NCBI GenBank assembly: GCA_963846475.1
Contig: CAWJVZ010000004.1
Location: 1,612,001 to 1,676,000 of the forward strand
Source: DASWJZ01 sp963846475
Lineage (GTDB): Bacteria > Pseudomonadota > Alphaproteobacteria > Rhizobiales > Afifellaceae
Direction of reading: 5' to 3'
DNA: 64,000 nt
In this document: in pieces, positions 7,791 to 16,294 of the stretch
Layout: the number at the start of each line of letters is the position of its first letter
Numbering within the stretch: position 1 is the stretch's first letter
The notes under the pieces: generated by a model
What the model was told of the DNA's origin: nothing
Database searches by the model: none
The model's input: the letters and a program-made list of their open reading frames with translations, nothing else
Program-made: the position numbers and the translations under genes

Positions 7791-8441
7791 TCAGGCGGTC
7801 GGTCTTTTCGCTATCGCAAGACCGACCCCCAGGGCGACCATCGCCGCTCCCGAGCCCTCGCGCAGCCGGCGAACCAGGTTGGGCCGGGCCGCCGCACCCT
7901 CGCGGATGCCGCTCGCAGCAAACACGACAATGATGTCGGCGAAAGTGTTCAGGACGACAGACACGAAACCGAGCACCACGAACTGCACGGCGACACTTCC
8001 CGTCGCCGGTTCTACGAATTGCGGGATGAAGGCCAGGAAGAAGGCCGCCGTCTTCGGGTTGAGCGCCTCGACTAGGACGCCCTCGCGGAACGCGCGCCGC
8101 GCGCCAATCGGCGGCGACGCCGGCCCCCCGGCCAGCCCGTTGGCGGCCTCGCGGCGGGCGCTCTGGAAGGTTCGGAAGCCGATCCAGATGAGGTAGGCAG
8201 CACCAATCAGCTTGAGAGCGGTGAAGAGTTCCGCGCTTGCGAGCACGATGGCAGAAACCCCCAGGCTTCCCGCAAGGACATGGACCATGCCGCCCAAACC
8301 GGTGCCAAAGCTGGAGGCCACGCCCTCGGCGCGACCGCCCGCGAGCGTGCGCGCGGCGACGTAGAAGATGCCCGGGCCGGGCGCGACGGCGAGCACGAGG
8401 GCTGCGGCGAAGTAAAGAGCGAGTTGACTCAGGTCCGGCAT
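7791..8441 (-). CDS. LysE/RhtB family amino-acid exporter
   Basis: A 216-residue inner-membrane exporter. It has the family N-terminus (LVLAVAPGPGIFYVAARTLAGG), the conserved FRTFQ loop and ALNPKTAAFFLAFIPQFVEP at about residue 125. Five to six hydrophobic helices are present. It is not close to the first LysE gene at 350-961, so it is an independent family member rather than a recent duplicate. The substrate is unknown. It is transcribed on its own to the left. Confidence 0.88.
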   Translation of the reverse strand: MPDLSQLALYFAAALVLAVAPGPGIFYVAARTLAGGRAEGVASSFGTGLGGMVHVLAGSLGVSAIVLASAELFTALKLIGAAYLIWIGFRTFQSARREAANGLAGGPASPPIGARRAFREGVLVEALNPKTAAFFLAFIPQFVEPATGSVAVQFVVLGFVSVVLNTFADIIVVFAASGIREGAAARPNLVRRLREGSGAAMVALGVGLAIAKRPTA

Positions 8442-8487
8442 GGCCGCTGTCCGCTCACGCCAGGATCAGGGCAGCGACCTCGCGGTC

Positions 8488-8616
8488 GGACGTCCCTCCG
8501 ATGTGCGTTCAACAAGGCAAGCGTTCCCGCCTCATCCAGCCCCATGAGCCGACTGTAGCCGGCCACATCGGCTGCAAGGATGGCAGCCATTCTGCGCTGA
8601 ACGCGTTCCACGGCCA
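8488..8616 (-). pseudogene. Fragment of a class III adenylate/guanylate cyclase
   Basis: The 43 codons from the ATG at 8616 read AVERVQRRMAAILAADVAGY followed by SRLMGLDEAGTLALL. This is the very characteristic start of rhizobial-type class III nucleotide cyclases with C-terminal TPR repeats. After about residue 43 the similarity ends abruptly and the frame closes at 8429; the catalytic domain is missing. It is a leftover of a deleted gene. Confidence 0.7.
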
Positions 8617-8880
8617 TTTCCGCTCCCGGAACCTGGACGGATGGAGAGCACGCTCGCCGCCCCGGCACCTATCTACGGAAGCGTTACCGCCTCTGCAACG
8701 AACCTTCTCGATCAATAGGCGGCGAGCATCATAGTATTCTTGATGCAGTCCGCCGCCGTGATGTTCCCTGGGCCGAAGAAGCTATGTGAGCACACCTTGC
8801 GACTGTGCTTGATCGCGCGTTAGCCTTCGAACTGGATCACCCGAAATTCTTCGGGAAGCAGAAAGATCGTCCGCCTCACG

Positions 8881-8907
8881 GCCGTCCTGCCGAGTCCGCT
8901 TTGCGCC
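8881..8907 (+). repeat. Dispersed 27-bp repeat, copy 1
   Basis: GCCGTCC-T-GCCGAGTCCGCT-T-TGCGCC is matched at 14165-14191 with only two differences. This copy runs into the left end of the MITE-like element, so the repeat probably belongs to the outer part of IS-related sequence. Confidence 0.5.
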
Positions 8908-9106
8908 GATTCTGTTGAAAAACTCCCGCCTGCCATCTCGGCGGACAACATGGTGAAATGAAATTCCAAACGAGGCGGCTCGGCGACACCTGGCGAGCAT
9001 TTTGATTCAGCTGGAACGCGGAATGTGGAATTCGATTTTCGACAGCTCGGCGCGACGTGCCTGCTGCAGGCGGTTCCCGGACTTTTTCAACACTATCCGC
9101 CCAAAT
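8897..9106. mobile_element. MITE-like element related to the IS1182-type IS
   Basis: The left end CGCCGATTCTGTTGAAAAAC and the reverse complement of the right end GGCGGATAGTGTTGAAAAAG form an imperfect inverted repeat about 200 bases apart. Both closely resemble the ends of the complete IS at 23.8-25.4 kb (GATT-N2-GTTGAA-N-AAG). There is no transposase inside, so this looks like a non-autonomous derivative or an internally deleted copy. Confidence 0.55.
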
Positions 9107-9507
9107 CTGACGTTGCGGGCTGATTGGCTGCCGTCCGGAACCGGACATTGCGGCTCGCGGATGTCAACGTGCTCCGCGCACCGATCCACTAGAGCCGCCA
9201 CCGGCGGGGCTCTACCGCAATCGCATCCGAAGGTAGCGCAGATCGTCCCCCGGAAGATCGACTTCGACCCGATCCGTCCGGCCCTCGATTCCCGCTTCCA
9301 CCCACTTGCCGGCGCGGTTGCCCGGATGAAGGCTATCACGCCGGGGATTTAGCCCACCGAGGAATTGACCACATCGATCGCGGCCGGACGTTCTGGTCCG
9401 GCCGCAGGCCAGATAGCCGTACCACTGCTGCTCCGAACCACACCTTCAGCGCAGCGTAAACATGTCTGCGCCTGAGCCGCTCACCCGACGGAAAATGCAG
9501 CTTCCAC

Positions 9508-10548
9508 CTAACACAAGCCCGTTAGCAGCGTTGAAGTATCGTCCTCGGCCAGTTCGGGCCTGTCGCCACAGTGCAGTCCGAAGCGCATTGCGACGTCTGG
9601 GGCATATTTGAGAAGGTCGAGGCGGAGGCGGATGAGCGCCAAGTCCTTACTCTTCGCTTCTAACATCACATCGAAGTCCAGACTGGTGCAGAGCCGCATA
9701 AAGGATATGAACTCGAAGGGATGACAGAAGTCGGCGTGCCCGGTCCAGAGGGGGGCCAGCAGCACAGTCGTCGTCTTTCGAGTGTTCGTGTCTTTCCGCT
9801 TCATCTCGCGCAGCTCGGTGCGGGGCGAAGAGAAGTGAACTTTTGGTCTTACGCCAGCTGGCCAAGTGGCCAGCATGCGGGTGACGGTTTCGTGCAGGTC
9901 TAACCCATCCGGATTGAAGCACCAGAAGTGCTGGTGATCGAAAACCAGCGGCACACCGGTTTGCGCGTGAATCCAGAGTGTGTCGGAGGCGCTGAACCGC
10001 GAGTCATCGTGCTCCAATACGAGGCGCCGCCGCACCGGCTCCGGCAGAGTCTTCCAATTCTGGACCCAGCGAGCGTTGCTCCCGGCTCGATCGCCGTAGG
10101 TTCCGCCGACATGGGTGACCAGGACCGCTTCGGGCCCGAGCTCCATCAGGTCGAGCATCTCGGCCTGGGAGGTTAGGTCCCAGACGCTCTTGGCTGTCAG
10201 CACCGGGTCGGGGCTGTTCAACAGCACATACTGCGAAGGATGAAATGAGAGCCGGATCTCGAGCTGGCGGGCCTTGGCGCCGATTGCCTGCAGCTCGGCC
10301 GCGCTCTCCCGCACCATGGAATGAAACTGCGGCATGTCGGGATGTGTGGCGTAGGGTGCCAGATCCGATGACATGCGGTACATGCGAATGCGGTGTTTTG
10401 CCAAATGATCAAAGATGGCGTCGAGATAGGTCAATGACGTTTTCAGGTGCGGTCCGTTGTCCCAGCGGCGGGTGTCATTGGATTTCAAATCCGACCGCGC
10501 CATAACCTTAACCGGGAATCCAAGCCGTGCAGGTCCAGCAATCATCAT
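9508..10548 (-). CDS. uvsE: UV damage endonuclease (UvdE/UvsE)
   Basis: A 346-residue TIM-barrel endonuclease that nicks DNA 5' to UV photoproducts independently of UvrABC. Family hallmarks run in order: RLGFPVKV near the start, RMYRMSSDLAPYATHPD, RLSFHPSQYVLLNSPDP, VLVTHVGGTYGDR, RLVLEHDDSRFSASDTLWIH, VPLVFDHQHFWCFNP and DVMLEAKSKDLALIRLR. The His, Asp and Glu metal ligands lie within these. The ATG at 10548 puts the conserved start within ten residues. An in-frame ATG at 10659 with AAGGAGG only one base away would add 37 unrelated residues, and I judge it less likely. Isolated minus-strand gene beside other stress genes. Confidence 0.9.
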   Translation of the reverse strand: MMIAGPARLGFPVKVMARSDLKSNDTRRWDNGPHLKTSLTYLDAIFDHLAKHRIRMYRMSSDLAPYATHPDMPQFHSMVRESAAELQAIGAKARQLEIRLSFHPSQYVLLNSPDPVLTAKSVWDLTSQAEMLDLMELGPEAVLVTHVGGTYGDRAGSNARWVQNWKTLPEPVRRRLVLEHDDSRFSASDTLWIHAQTGVPLVFDHQHFWCFNPDGLDLHETVTRMLATWPAGVRPKVHFSSPRTELREMKRKDTNTRKTTTVLLAPLWTGHADFCHPFEFISFMRLCTSLDFDVMLEAKSKDLALIRLRLDLLKYAPDVAMRFGLHCGDRPELAEDDTSTLLTGLC

Positions 10549-10723
10549 GGGACCTGCATTTCCGGTCCGACTCGGCTTCTCGCGAGCTTGCCGCTCATAG
10601 GCCCCCTGTGAAGTGTTCCATGCAACGCGGTCGCCGGCCTGATTTCGGAAGCGATACATACCTCCTTGCCCAGCGGATCGGCGCCCGCCGTGGATAGGCG
10701 GGCACCCGACGGGATCTCCCTAT

Positions 10724-10960
10724 TTAGTGGCGGTGGCCAGCAAGCTGGGGGTTGCTGTGTCCGCCCGATATCGCCTGTGCGAGAGGAACAAGCTGGTAGA
10801 GCCCCGAGGCTCCGACGAGGATGTAGACGATCCGCGCGAGCAGAGCGTCCTGTCCGCCAAAGAGGGCAGCAACAAGATCGAATTGAAAGAGGCCGACGAG
10901 CCCCCAATTCACGGCTCCCACAATGACGAGCAGGAGCGTGATGATGTTCAGCGTTTTCAT
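10724..10960 (-). CDS. DUF378 family small membrane protein
   Basis: A 78-residue protein of the DUF378 (YuzA-like) family: MKTLNIITLLLVIVGAVNWG and LVGLFQFDLVAALFGGQDAL, then LLARIVYILVGASGLYQLVPL. It has two membrane helices separated by a short loop. The family is widespread in bacteria and has no known function. The gene follows the second fasciclin gene by 58 bases on the same strand, and they are probably co-transcribed. Confidence 0.88.
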   Translation of the reverse strand: MKTLNIITLLLVIVGAVNWGLVGLFQFDLVAALFGGQDALLARIVYILVGASGLYQLVPLAQAISGGHSNPQLAGHRH

Positions 10961-10980
10961 AGAATGTCTCCGACGGTAAA

Positions 10981-11008
10981 GGGGCGGCCCATGCGCGGAC
11001 CGCCCTGG
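10981..11008 (-). promoter_or_regulatory. Intercistronic hairpin between fasciclin and DUF378 genes
   Basis: On the minus strand GGGCGG-N12-CCGCCC, followed by CTTTA, lies in the 58-base gap. It is at best a weak terminator or a processing site, in the same position as the hairpin after the first fasciclin gene. Confidence 0.4.
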
Positions 11009-11018
11009 AAAGTTGCAA

Positions 11019-11501
<483 letters not shown>

Positions 11502-11695
11502 TTGCTTTCTCCTGCGTGGGGCGCCGCGGAACATCCGCTGCCCCTTCGACCAGGGCCTATATCGGTCACTCCAAGCCGAAGCCGGATCGGGTGAATCCCT
11601 TAGAGAAGCGGGTATTTACCTGTAGAGGCAGTCTGGAAGCTTGCCTGGACGGCCCGCGAGTCCGATCTCTGCACCTGGAAAGAAGGACAGGAGCT

Positions 11696-12880
11696 ATGCA
11701 GGACGGCGTAATCATCGAGGGCCCGGGCAAGGAGAAGACTGCATTCAGCCGTCGCTCCGCCGCGATGATCGCGCCTGAAGACAGCGCGGAGGCGCTGCTC
11801 CGTACGACGCTCGATGCCCTTTCCGCTCATATCGCCGTGCTGGACGAAACCGGCACGATCATCGCCGTGAACGCGGCCTGGCGAAGCTTCGCCGTGGAGA
11901 GCGGCTACAGCGGCCCCGACCACGGGGTCGGCGCGAACTACCTCGCCGTCTGCGAGCGCAGCGCCCATACGAGCGAGGACGCGGCGCAGACGGCTAAGGC
12001 GCTTAAGGAGATCATCGCGGGAAGGCTCGCCTCCTTCCGGATGGAGTACCCCTGCCAGAGTCCTGATGGCCTGCGCTGGTTCCAGCTGCGCGTGACCAGC
12101 CCCGATCCGATGCCAGTCAGGCGGGTTGTCATCGCCCATGAGGATATTACTGAGGTCAAACGGGCACAGGACTCGCTTGCGCGGCTCTCCGCACGGATCA
12201 TGCAGCTGCAGGACGATGAACGGCGCCGCATCGCCCGCGAGCTGCACGACACCACCGCACAAAACCTGCTTGCCATAACGCTCAGCGCCGCGCGGATGCA
12301 GAACGCGCAGCTGAAGCACGACCACGCTGCGGCCAGCATCACCAGTGAGATACTGACCCTCGCGGAGCAGAGTCTCCAGGAAGTGAGGACCCTATCATAC
12401 CTCCTGCACCCGCCGCTGCTCGATGAGGTGGGGCTTGAGGCTGCCTTGCGATGGCTGGCAAAGGGATTTGGCGAACGAAGCGGCATCGCAACGGAGGCCC
12501 GCATCGACGACCTGCCTGCCGCGCCTGGGCCCGAGGTGGCGACAGCGATCTTCCGGGTCGCACAGGAGGCGCTTTCGAACGTGCATCGCCACGCCGGAAG
12601 TCCATGGGCGCGGATATCGCTTCGCCTGCGCGGCGGGTGGATCGAGCTTCACGTCGAAGACGGCGGGAGCGGATTCGAAGTTGCAGACAACAAACACGAG
12701 CCTGCCGACACGCAGACGGTTGGTGTCGGTATCTCGGGCATGCGGGTGCGCGCTGCGCAGCTCGGCGGGCGCCTCGAACTTGTCCGTCGCAGACCCGGGC
12801 TGCTCGTGCGGGCGTTCTTTCCGGCTCCGTCCAGGTCAGGCATTGCTGCAAACAGCGCGAGGCTTCAAGACTCGAAATGA
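11696..12880 (+). CDS. PAS-domain sensor histidine kinase (NarL/DegS type)
   Basis: A 394-residue cytoplasmic sensor kinase. A PAS-like domain spans about residues 30-150 (DALSAHIAVLDETGTIIAVN ... VVIAHEDITEVKRAQ). The HisKA_3 dimerisation segment RRRIARELHDTTAQNLLAIT follows, with His184 the likely phosphorylation site. The HATPase domain (ATAIFRVAQEALSNVHRHAG, VEDGGSGF, GVGISGMRVRAAQLGG) runs to the end. There are no membrane helices, so it should sense an internal signal. The ATG at 11696 is preceded by AGGACAGGAG. The stop overlaps the start of the response-regulator gene (ATGA), marking them as partners. Confidence 0.93.
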   Translation: MQDGVIIEGPGKEKTAFSRRSAAMIAPEDSAEALLRTTLDALSAHIAVLDETGTIIAVNAAWRSFAVESGYSGPDHGVGANYLAVCERSAHTSEDAAQTAKALKEIIAGRLASFRMEYPCQSPDGLRWFQLRVTSPDPMPVRRVVIAHEDITEVKRAQDSLARLSARIMQLQDDERRRIARELHDTTAQNLLAITLSAARMQNAQLKHDHAAASITSEILTLAEQSLQEVRTLSYLLHPPLLDEVGLEAALRWLAKGFGERSGIATEARIDDLPAAPGPEVATAIFRVAQEALSNVHRHAGSPWARISLRLRGGWIELHVEDGGSGFEVADNKHEPADTQTVGVGISGMRVRAAQLGGRLELVRRRPGLLVRAFFPAPSRSGIAANSARLQDSK

Positions 12881-13533
12881 CGACAACGCTTCGAATTCTT
12901 CTGGCCGACGATCACGACATCGTCCGGCGTGGTCTGAAGGAACTGCTTCAGGAACGAGCGGGCTGGAGCGTCTGCGCGGAGGCCTCGAACGGCCGGGAGG
13001 CCGTAGACCTTGCCGTTAAGTTCCGCCCGCACGTGACCGTCCTCGATCTATCCATGCCGGAGCTGAACGGGCTCGAAGCGACACGTCGTATCCGGCAAGC
13101 CGTGCCGGACACCGAAGTGCTCATCTTCACGATGCACGACAGCGAGGAGCTCGTCCGCAATGTCCTCGGCGCCGGAGCGCGAGGCTATCTCCTGAAGTCC
13201 GACGCCGCCCTCCAGCTCGTGCCGGCGGTCGAGAGTCTCGCGCAGCGGAAACCCTTCTTCGCCGGGCGGATTTCCGAGGTGCTGCTCGAAGGATTTCTCA
13301 ATCCGGACCGGGGAAAAACTACCCCCGAAAACGCCGACCGCCTAACCTCGCGGGAGCGCGAAATCGTTCAGTTGCTCGCTGAGGGCAATAGCAACAAGGA
13401 GATCGCAAGAGGTCTCGCTCTCAGCGTGAAAACCGTAGAGACGCACCGTGCCGCCATCATGCGAAAGCTCGACGTTCACTCACTCGCGGACCTCGTCCGC
13501 TTCGCCATCCGCAACCAGATCGTCTCACCTTAA
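12877..13533 (+). CDS. LuxR/NarL-family response regulator
   Basis: A 218-residue two-component regulator. The receiver domain (1-120) has the acidic pair Asp11-Asp12, the phospho-acceptor Asp57 (VTVLDLSMPELNG), Thr85 and Lys107 (GYLLKS). The C-terminal LuxR helix-turn-helix is complete: LTSREREIVQLLAEGNSNKE, then IARGLALSVKTVETHRAAIM. It overlaps the kinase gene by four bases. Likely targets are the neighbouring fasciclin, DUF378 and stress-protein genes, judged only by position. Confidence 0.95.
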   Translation: MTTTLRILLADDHDIVRRGLKELLQERAGWSVCAEASNGREAVDLAVKFRPHVTVLDLSMPELNGLEATRRIRQAVPDTEVLIFTMHDSEELVRNVLGAGARGYLLKSDAALQLVPAVESLAQRKPFFAGRISEVLLEGFLNPDRGKTTPENADRLTSREREIVQLLAEGNSNKEIARGLALSVKTVETHRAAIMRKLDVHSLADLVRFAIRNQIVSP

Positions 13534-13555
13534 ACCGACGGAAAGAGGAACCAAG

Positions 13556-14041
13556 ATGCCTACCCCGCAGGAACTTGAAGCGAAATTCTGGAAAGCCTTG
13601 CAATCCGACATGACCATGATGCTCGGACTTGACGGGGTGGAAGACGGCCATGCCCGGCCGATGACGGCCCAGGTGGAGGACGCTCGAAGCCCGATCTGGT
13701 TTTTCGCGGCCAAAGACAACTCGATCGTACAGAACCTTACGAAAGGCGACCGCGCCATTGCGACGTTTGCCTCCAAGGGACACGACCTCTTCGCGACCGT
13801 TCACGGGCGCCTTACTCTGGACAACGACCGCACCGTGATCGACCGCCTCTGGAACCGGTTCGTTGCAGCCTGGTACGAAGGCGGAAAGGACGATCCGAAA
13901 CTCGCGCTCATGCGGCTCGATGCGGAGCGAGCGGAAATCTGGGGCGACGCGTCCAGCTTCATTGCGGGTATTAAGCTTTTTCTCGGGATTGACCCGAAGC
14001 AGGACTATAAAGACAAAGTTGCTGAGGTCTCGCTCAGATAA
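13556..14041 (+). CDS. General stress protein 26-like (pyridoxamine phosphate oxidase fold)
   Basis: A 161-residue protein of the PNPOx-like general-stress family, a split-barrel that binds flavin. It reads MPTPQELEAKFWKALQSDMT, then SPIWFFAAKDNSIVQNL, GDRAIATFASKGHDLFATVH and a tail with LMRLDAERAEIW and FLGIDPKQDYKDK, all characteristic. Family members bind FMN or FAD and are induced by stress; the reaction is unclear. It begins 22 bases after the response regulator stop with AAGAGGA upstream, so it is probably the third gene of that operon. Confidence 0.88.
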   Translation: MPTPQELEAKFWKALQSDMTMMLGLDGVEDGHARPMTAQVEDARSPIWFFAAKDNSIVQNLTKGDRAIATFASKGHDLFATVHGRLTLDNDRTVIDRLWNRFVAAWYEGGKDDPKLALMRLDAERAEIWGDASSFIAGIKLFLGIDPKQDYKDKVAEVSLR

Positions 14042-14164
14042 ACCAGCTCGCGCATTTCGGCCCCAGCTACACAAAGCGAGCTTGGCGGTGCGGAACATCG
14101 AGCGGATGTCTGCTTCTGCCGTGGGGTGTGGGGAAGCGAACCAGCAGTTTTCGGGCTAGTCGAT

Positions 14165-14191
14165 GCCGTCCCGCCGAGTCCGCTTCGCGCC
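14165..14191 (+). repeat. Dispersed 27-bp repeat, copy 2, in a 296-base gene-free gap
   Basis: Matches 8881-8907 with two differences (GCCGTCCCGCCGAGTCCGCT core). It lies in the gap 14042-14337 between the stress protein gene and the TIGR03032 gene, in which I see no gene. A related shorter piece (TCCGCTTTGCGCC) is at the left end of the IS at 23841. Confidence 0.5.
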
Positions 14192-14337
14192 CAAAGCCGT
14201 CGCTCAGGCGAGCACTACGCCCTTTCTAAAGCAGACATTGCACACCTGCGAGTCGCGCCAATAGCAGTTATGTCGCGCCAATATATGGGGGAGCTGTCAA
14301 CACGAACAGCGTTGCAGCCCTGCGGGCCGCCGCCAAA

Positions 14338-15459
14338 CTATGCAGGTTCGATAGTGATTATGCGATGGATGTCGTCGCTGAGGATGCCGGTCGACATCGG
14401 CCGCCGGATACCAGGCAGGACGCAGACGTCGAAGAGCTCGGTCACCTCGCCCTCCAGCCTGATCCACTGCACGATATCTCCGCTTTTGAGGTTTACAATC
14501 TGAACGCCGCACCACGGCTCGGCATCGCGCCTCTTCAGTTCGTCATCGAGCTGCAGACCTGAAAAACTGCCGTTCCGAGGCAGCGACAGGCCGACGATGG
14601 CGTGGCTGGCGTGAAATTGCAGACCGCGCAGGAAGCCGGGGCAGAACACGATCGGCTGAAAGGCGCCGCTTTCCGCATCGATCCGCCCGAGATAGCCGGT
14701 GCCGGAGTTCAGCACCCAGAGCGCCCCATCGTGCCAGCGGGGCGAGTGCGGCATGGAGAGCTTTTCGGTGACAATCTCGTTGCTCGTCACATCGATGATC
14801 AGCCCGCCTTCGGAGCGCCGCTCGCGCCAGCCGTTCACAACGTCGGAGCGCGATACGGCCGTGACGAACGCGGGCGCTCCCTCGCGCATGGCCATGCCAT
14901 TCAGATGGCAGCGATCCTCGGCAGCGAGCTTGCTGATGAAGCTTGGCTTCCAGAACGGTTTGAACGAGTGCACCTGCGACAGGAGCGCAAGGCAGGAATA
15001 GGCGGTGTTGACGAACACGATACGGCCGTCCGTCATGACGCCGATCTCATGCACGTCGAGGTCGCCCGTCGTCGTGGCGAATCGCGGCACGAAGTGGCGG
15101 TCGTAGTCTTGCTTCCTGCCGTTCTCCTCGACGCGGTATACCTCACCCGGAGCGAGCACGTTCTCGAAGCGCCAGACCTGGAACATGGTGCTGAGCAGGA
15201 GGCGCTGCGGCGTTCCCCAGAGCCCCATGGCCCGCTGGAAAAACCGCTCGTGGAAGCTGACGCCGCCAGCACCGTTCCGCCCGACCAGATAGAGGCGGCC
15301 GGACTGGTAGGAGGTGAAACCGAGCGAAACGTTGTGGGCGCGGAGCCAAGCGCAGAAGCCGCGCGAGCAGGTGATCTTGGTGCCGCGCGGCTTCTCCGCC
15401 GGCGCGGGCGGAGGCGCCGTTGCGGGGCTCTCCGGAAGGGTTGTTTCCTCCTGCGTCAC
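14338..15459 (-). CDS. TIGR03032 family protein
   Basis: A 373-residue protein that fits family TIGR03032. After a Pro/Ala-rich start it reads WLRAHNVSLGFTSYQSGRLY, then LVGRNGAGGVSFHERFFQRAMG. Further on are DVHEIGVMTDGRIVFVNTAYSC, RCHLNGMAMREGAPAFVTAV, LSMPHSPRWHDGALWVLNSG and VCVLPGIRRP. The regular spacing of strands suggests a beta-propeller. No function is established for the family. It overlaps the IalB-like gene by four bases (ATGA), so both are on one transcript, divergent from the giant autotransporter, which suggests a shared role at the cell surface. Confidence 0.88.
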   Translation of the reverse strand: MTQEETTLPESPATAPPPAPAEKPRGTKITCSRGFCAWLRAHNVSLGFTSYQSGRLYLVGRNGAGGVSFHERFFQRAMGLWGTPQRLLLSTMFQVWRFENVLAPGEVYRVEENGRKQDYDRHFVPRFATTTGDLDVHEIGVMTDGRIVFVNTAYSCLALLSQVHSFKPFWKPSFISKLAAEDRCHLNGMAMREGAPAFVTAVSRSDVVNGWRERRSEGGLIIDVTSNEIVTEKLSMPHSPRWHDGALWVLNSGTGYLGRIDAESGAFQPIVFCPGFLRGLQFHASHAIVGLSLPRNGSFSGLQLDDELKRRDAEPWCGVQIVNLKSGDIVQWIRLEGEVTELFDVCVLPGIRRPMSTGILSDDIHRIITIEPA

Positions 15460-16121
15460 GGGGCTTCCGCCGGCAGCTTGTTATAGGCGGCGGTGAAGCC
15501 GGCAAGGGTTACGGGCCAGGCGATCGAGCGGCCGCTAAGGGACTGGACGATAACGCCCATTCGCCCGCCGCTCTTGAGCCGCGCAAGGTCGGCCTCGTGC
15601 AACAGCAAGCCGGCGAAGCAGCCGTCCGCGAGGCAGCTCCGGACCGGCATTTTCGTCCACGACTCGCCGTCGACGCGGAGGTTGATGCCGGCGAGAAAAT
15701 CAAGGCCGAACGGCAGGTCCAGCCGAAGCCGCGCGACTACATCCCCGGTGCCGCCGCCAGGTGCCTGCCCGGCAGCACCCGGCGCCGTGGCGCGCGCATC
15801 CGCGACCGGGCGGACGGAGACCCGCAGAATCCGCGGCCCGCCCCGCTCCGCCACCAGCTCCTGGACAATAGCGCAGGCGCTGCTTCCGGAAGTTTCGGGG
15901 GCGGCCGCATCGCAGACCATCGCCCAGGCGGAAGGCGGCGGCGCGGCCGCTGCAGGCGCCTGACCTGTTGCAGGGGTGTCCGGCTGACGCGCCGCAGGCG
16001 CTTGCGGCTGGTCCTGCGCGGCGGCGACTGCGACCAGGGCCAGCAGCGCGACAATTGCGGCGGCAAGCAAGCGGATGCGACGGGCGTGGGGCAAAAGCCG
16101 CAGCGGAGCGAAGCCGATCAT
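15456..16121 (-). CDS. Invasion-associated locus B (IalB) family protein
   Basis: A 221-residue exported protein. The N-terminus LLPHARRIRLLAAAIVALLA, then LVAVAAAQ, is a signal peptide or anchor. A 40-residue Pro/Ala linker leads into the IalB domain: WAMVCDAA, SSACAIVQELVAERGGPRIL, GINLRVDGESWTKMPVRSCL and DGCFAGLLL. Four Cys residues probably form disulfides in the periplasm. IalB proteins of Bartonella affect entry into host cells, but the family is common in free-living Hyphomicrobiales, where the role is unclear. First gene of the pair with the TIGR03032 protein. Confidence 0.87.
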   Translation of the reverse strand: MIGFAPLRLLPHARRIRLLAAAIVALLALVAVAAAQDQPQAPAARQPDTPATGQAPAAAAPPPSAWAMVCDAAAPETSGSSACAIVQELVAERGGPRILRVSVRPVADARATAPGAAGQAPGGGTGDVVARLRLDLPFGLDFLAGINLRVDGESWTKMPVRSCLADGCFAGLLLHEADLARLKSGGRMGVIVQSLSGRSIAWPVTLAGFTAAYNKLPAEAP

Positions 16122-16294
16122 TCGTGGGGCGGTATCACAGATGACAGGCTCTGTCCTCCCATCGGGGCGTGGCGAAATTGCAACGCAGTCAGGTGGTCGG
16201 CCAAGGCGATGTCCGCCTCTGTTGGCGCGCCGCCGCATCTTCTTTATCGATCATGGCTTGAGGTCGCGCGGGGCGCGGGTGCGGGGGTGTGTGT

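Larger units (their letters stand above)
8617..9507. other. Gene-free stretch holding an inverted-repeat element
   Basis: Apart from the short inverted-repeat element at 8897-9106, I see no gene. Around 9135-9200 there is sequence of the type found as short IS debris elsewhere in the window (CCGGAACCGGACATT). The UV endonuclease gene ends at 9508. Confidence 0.45.
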
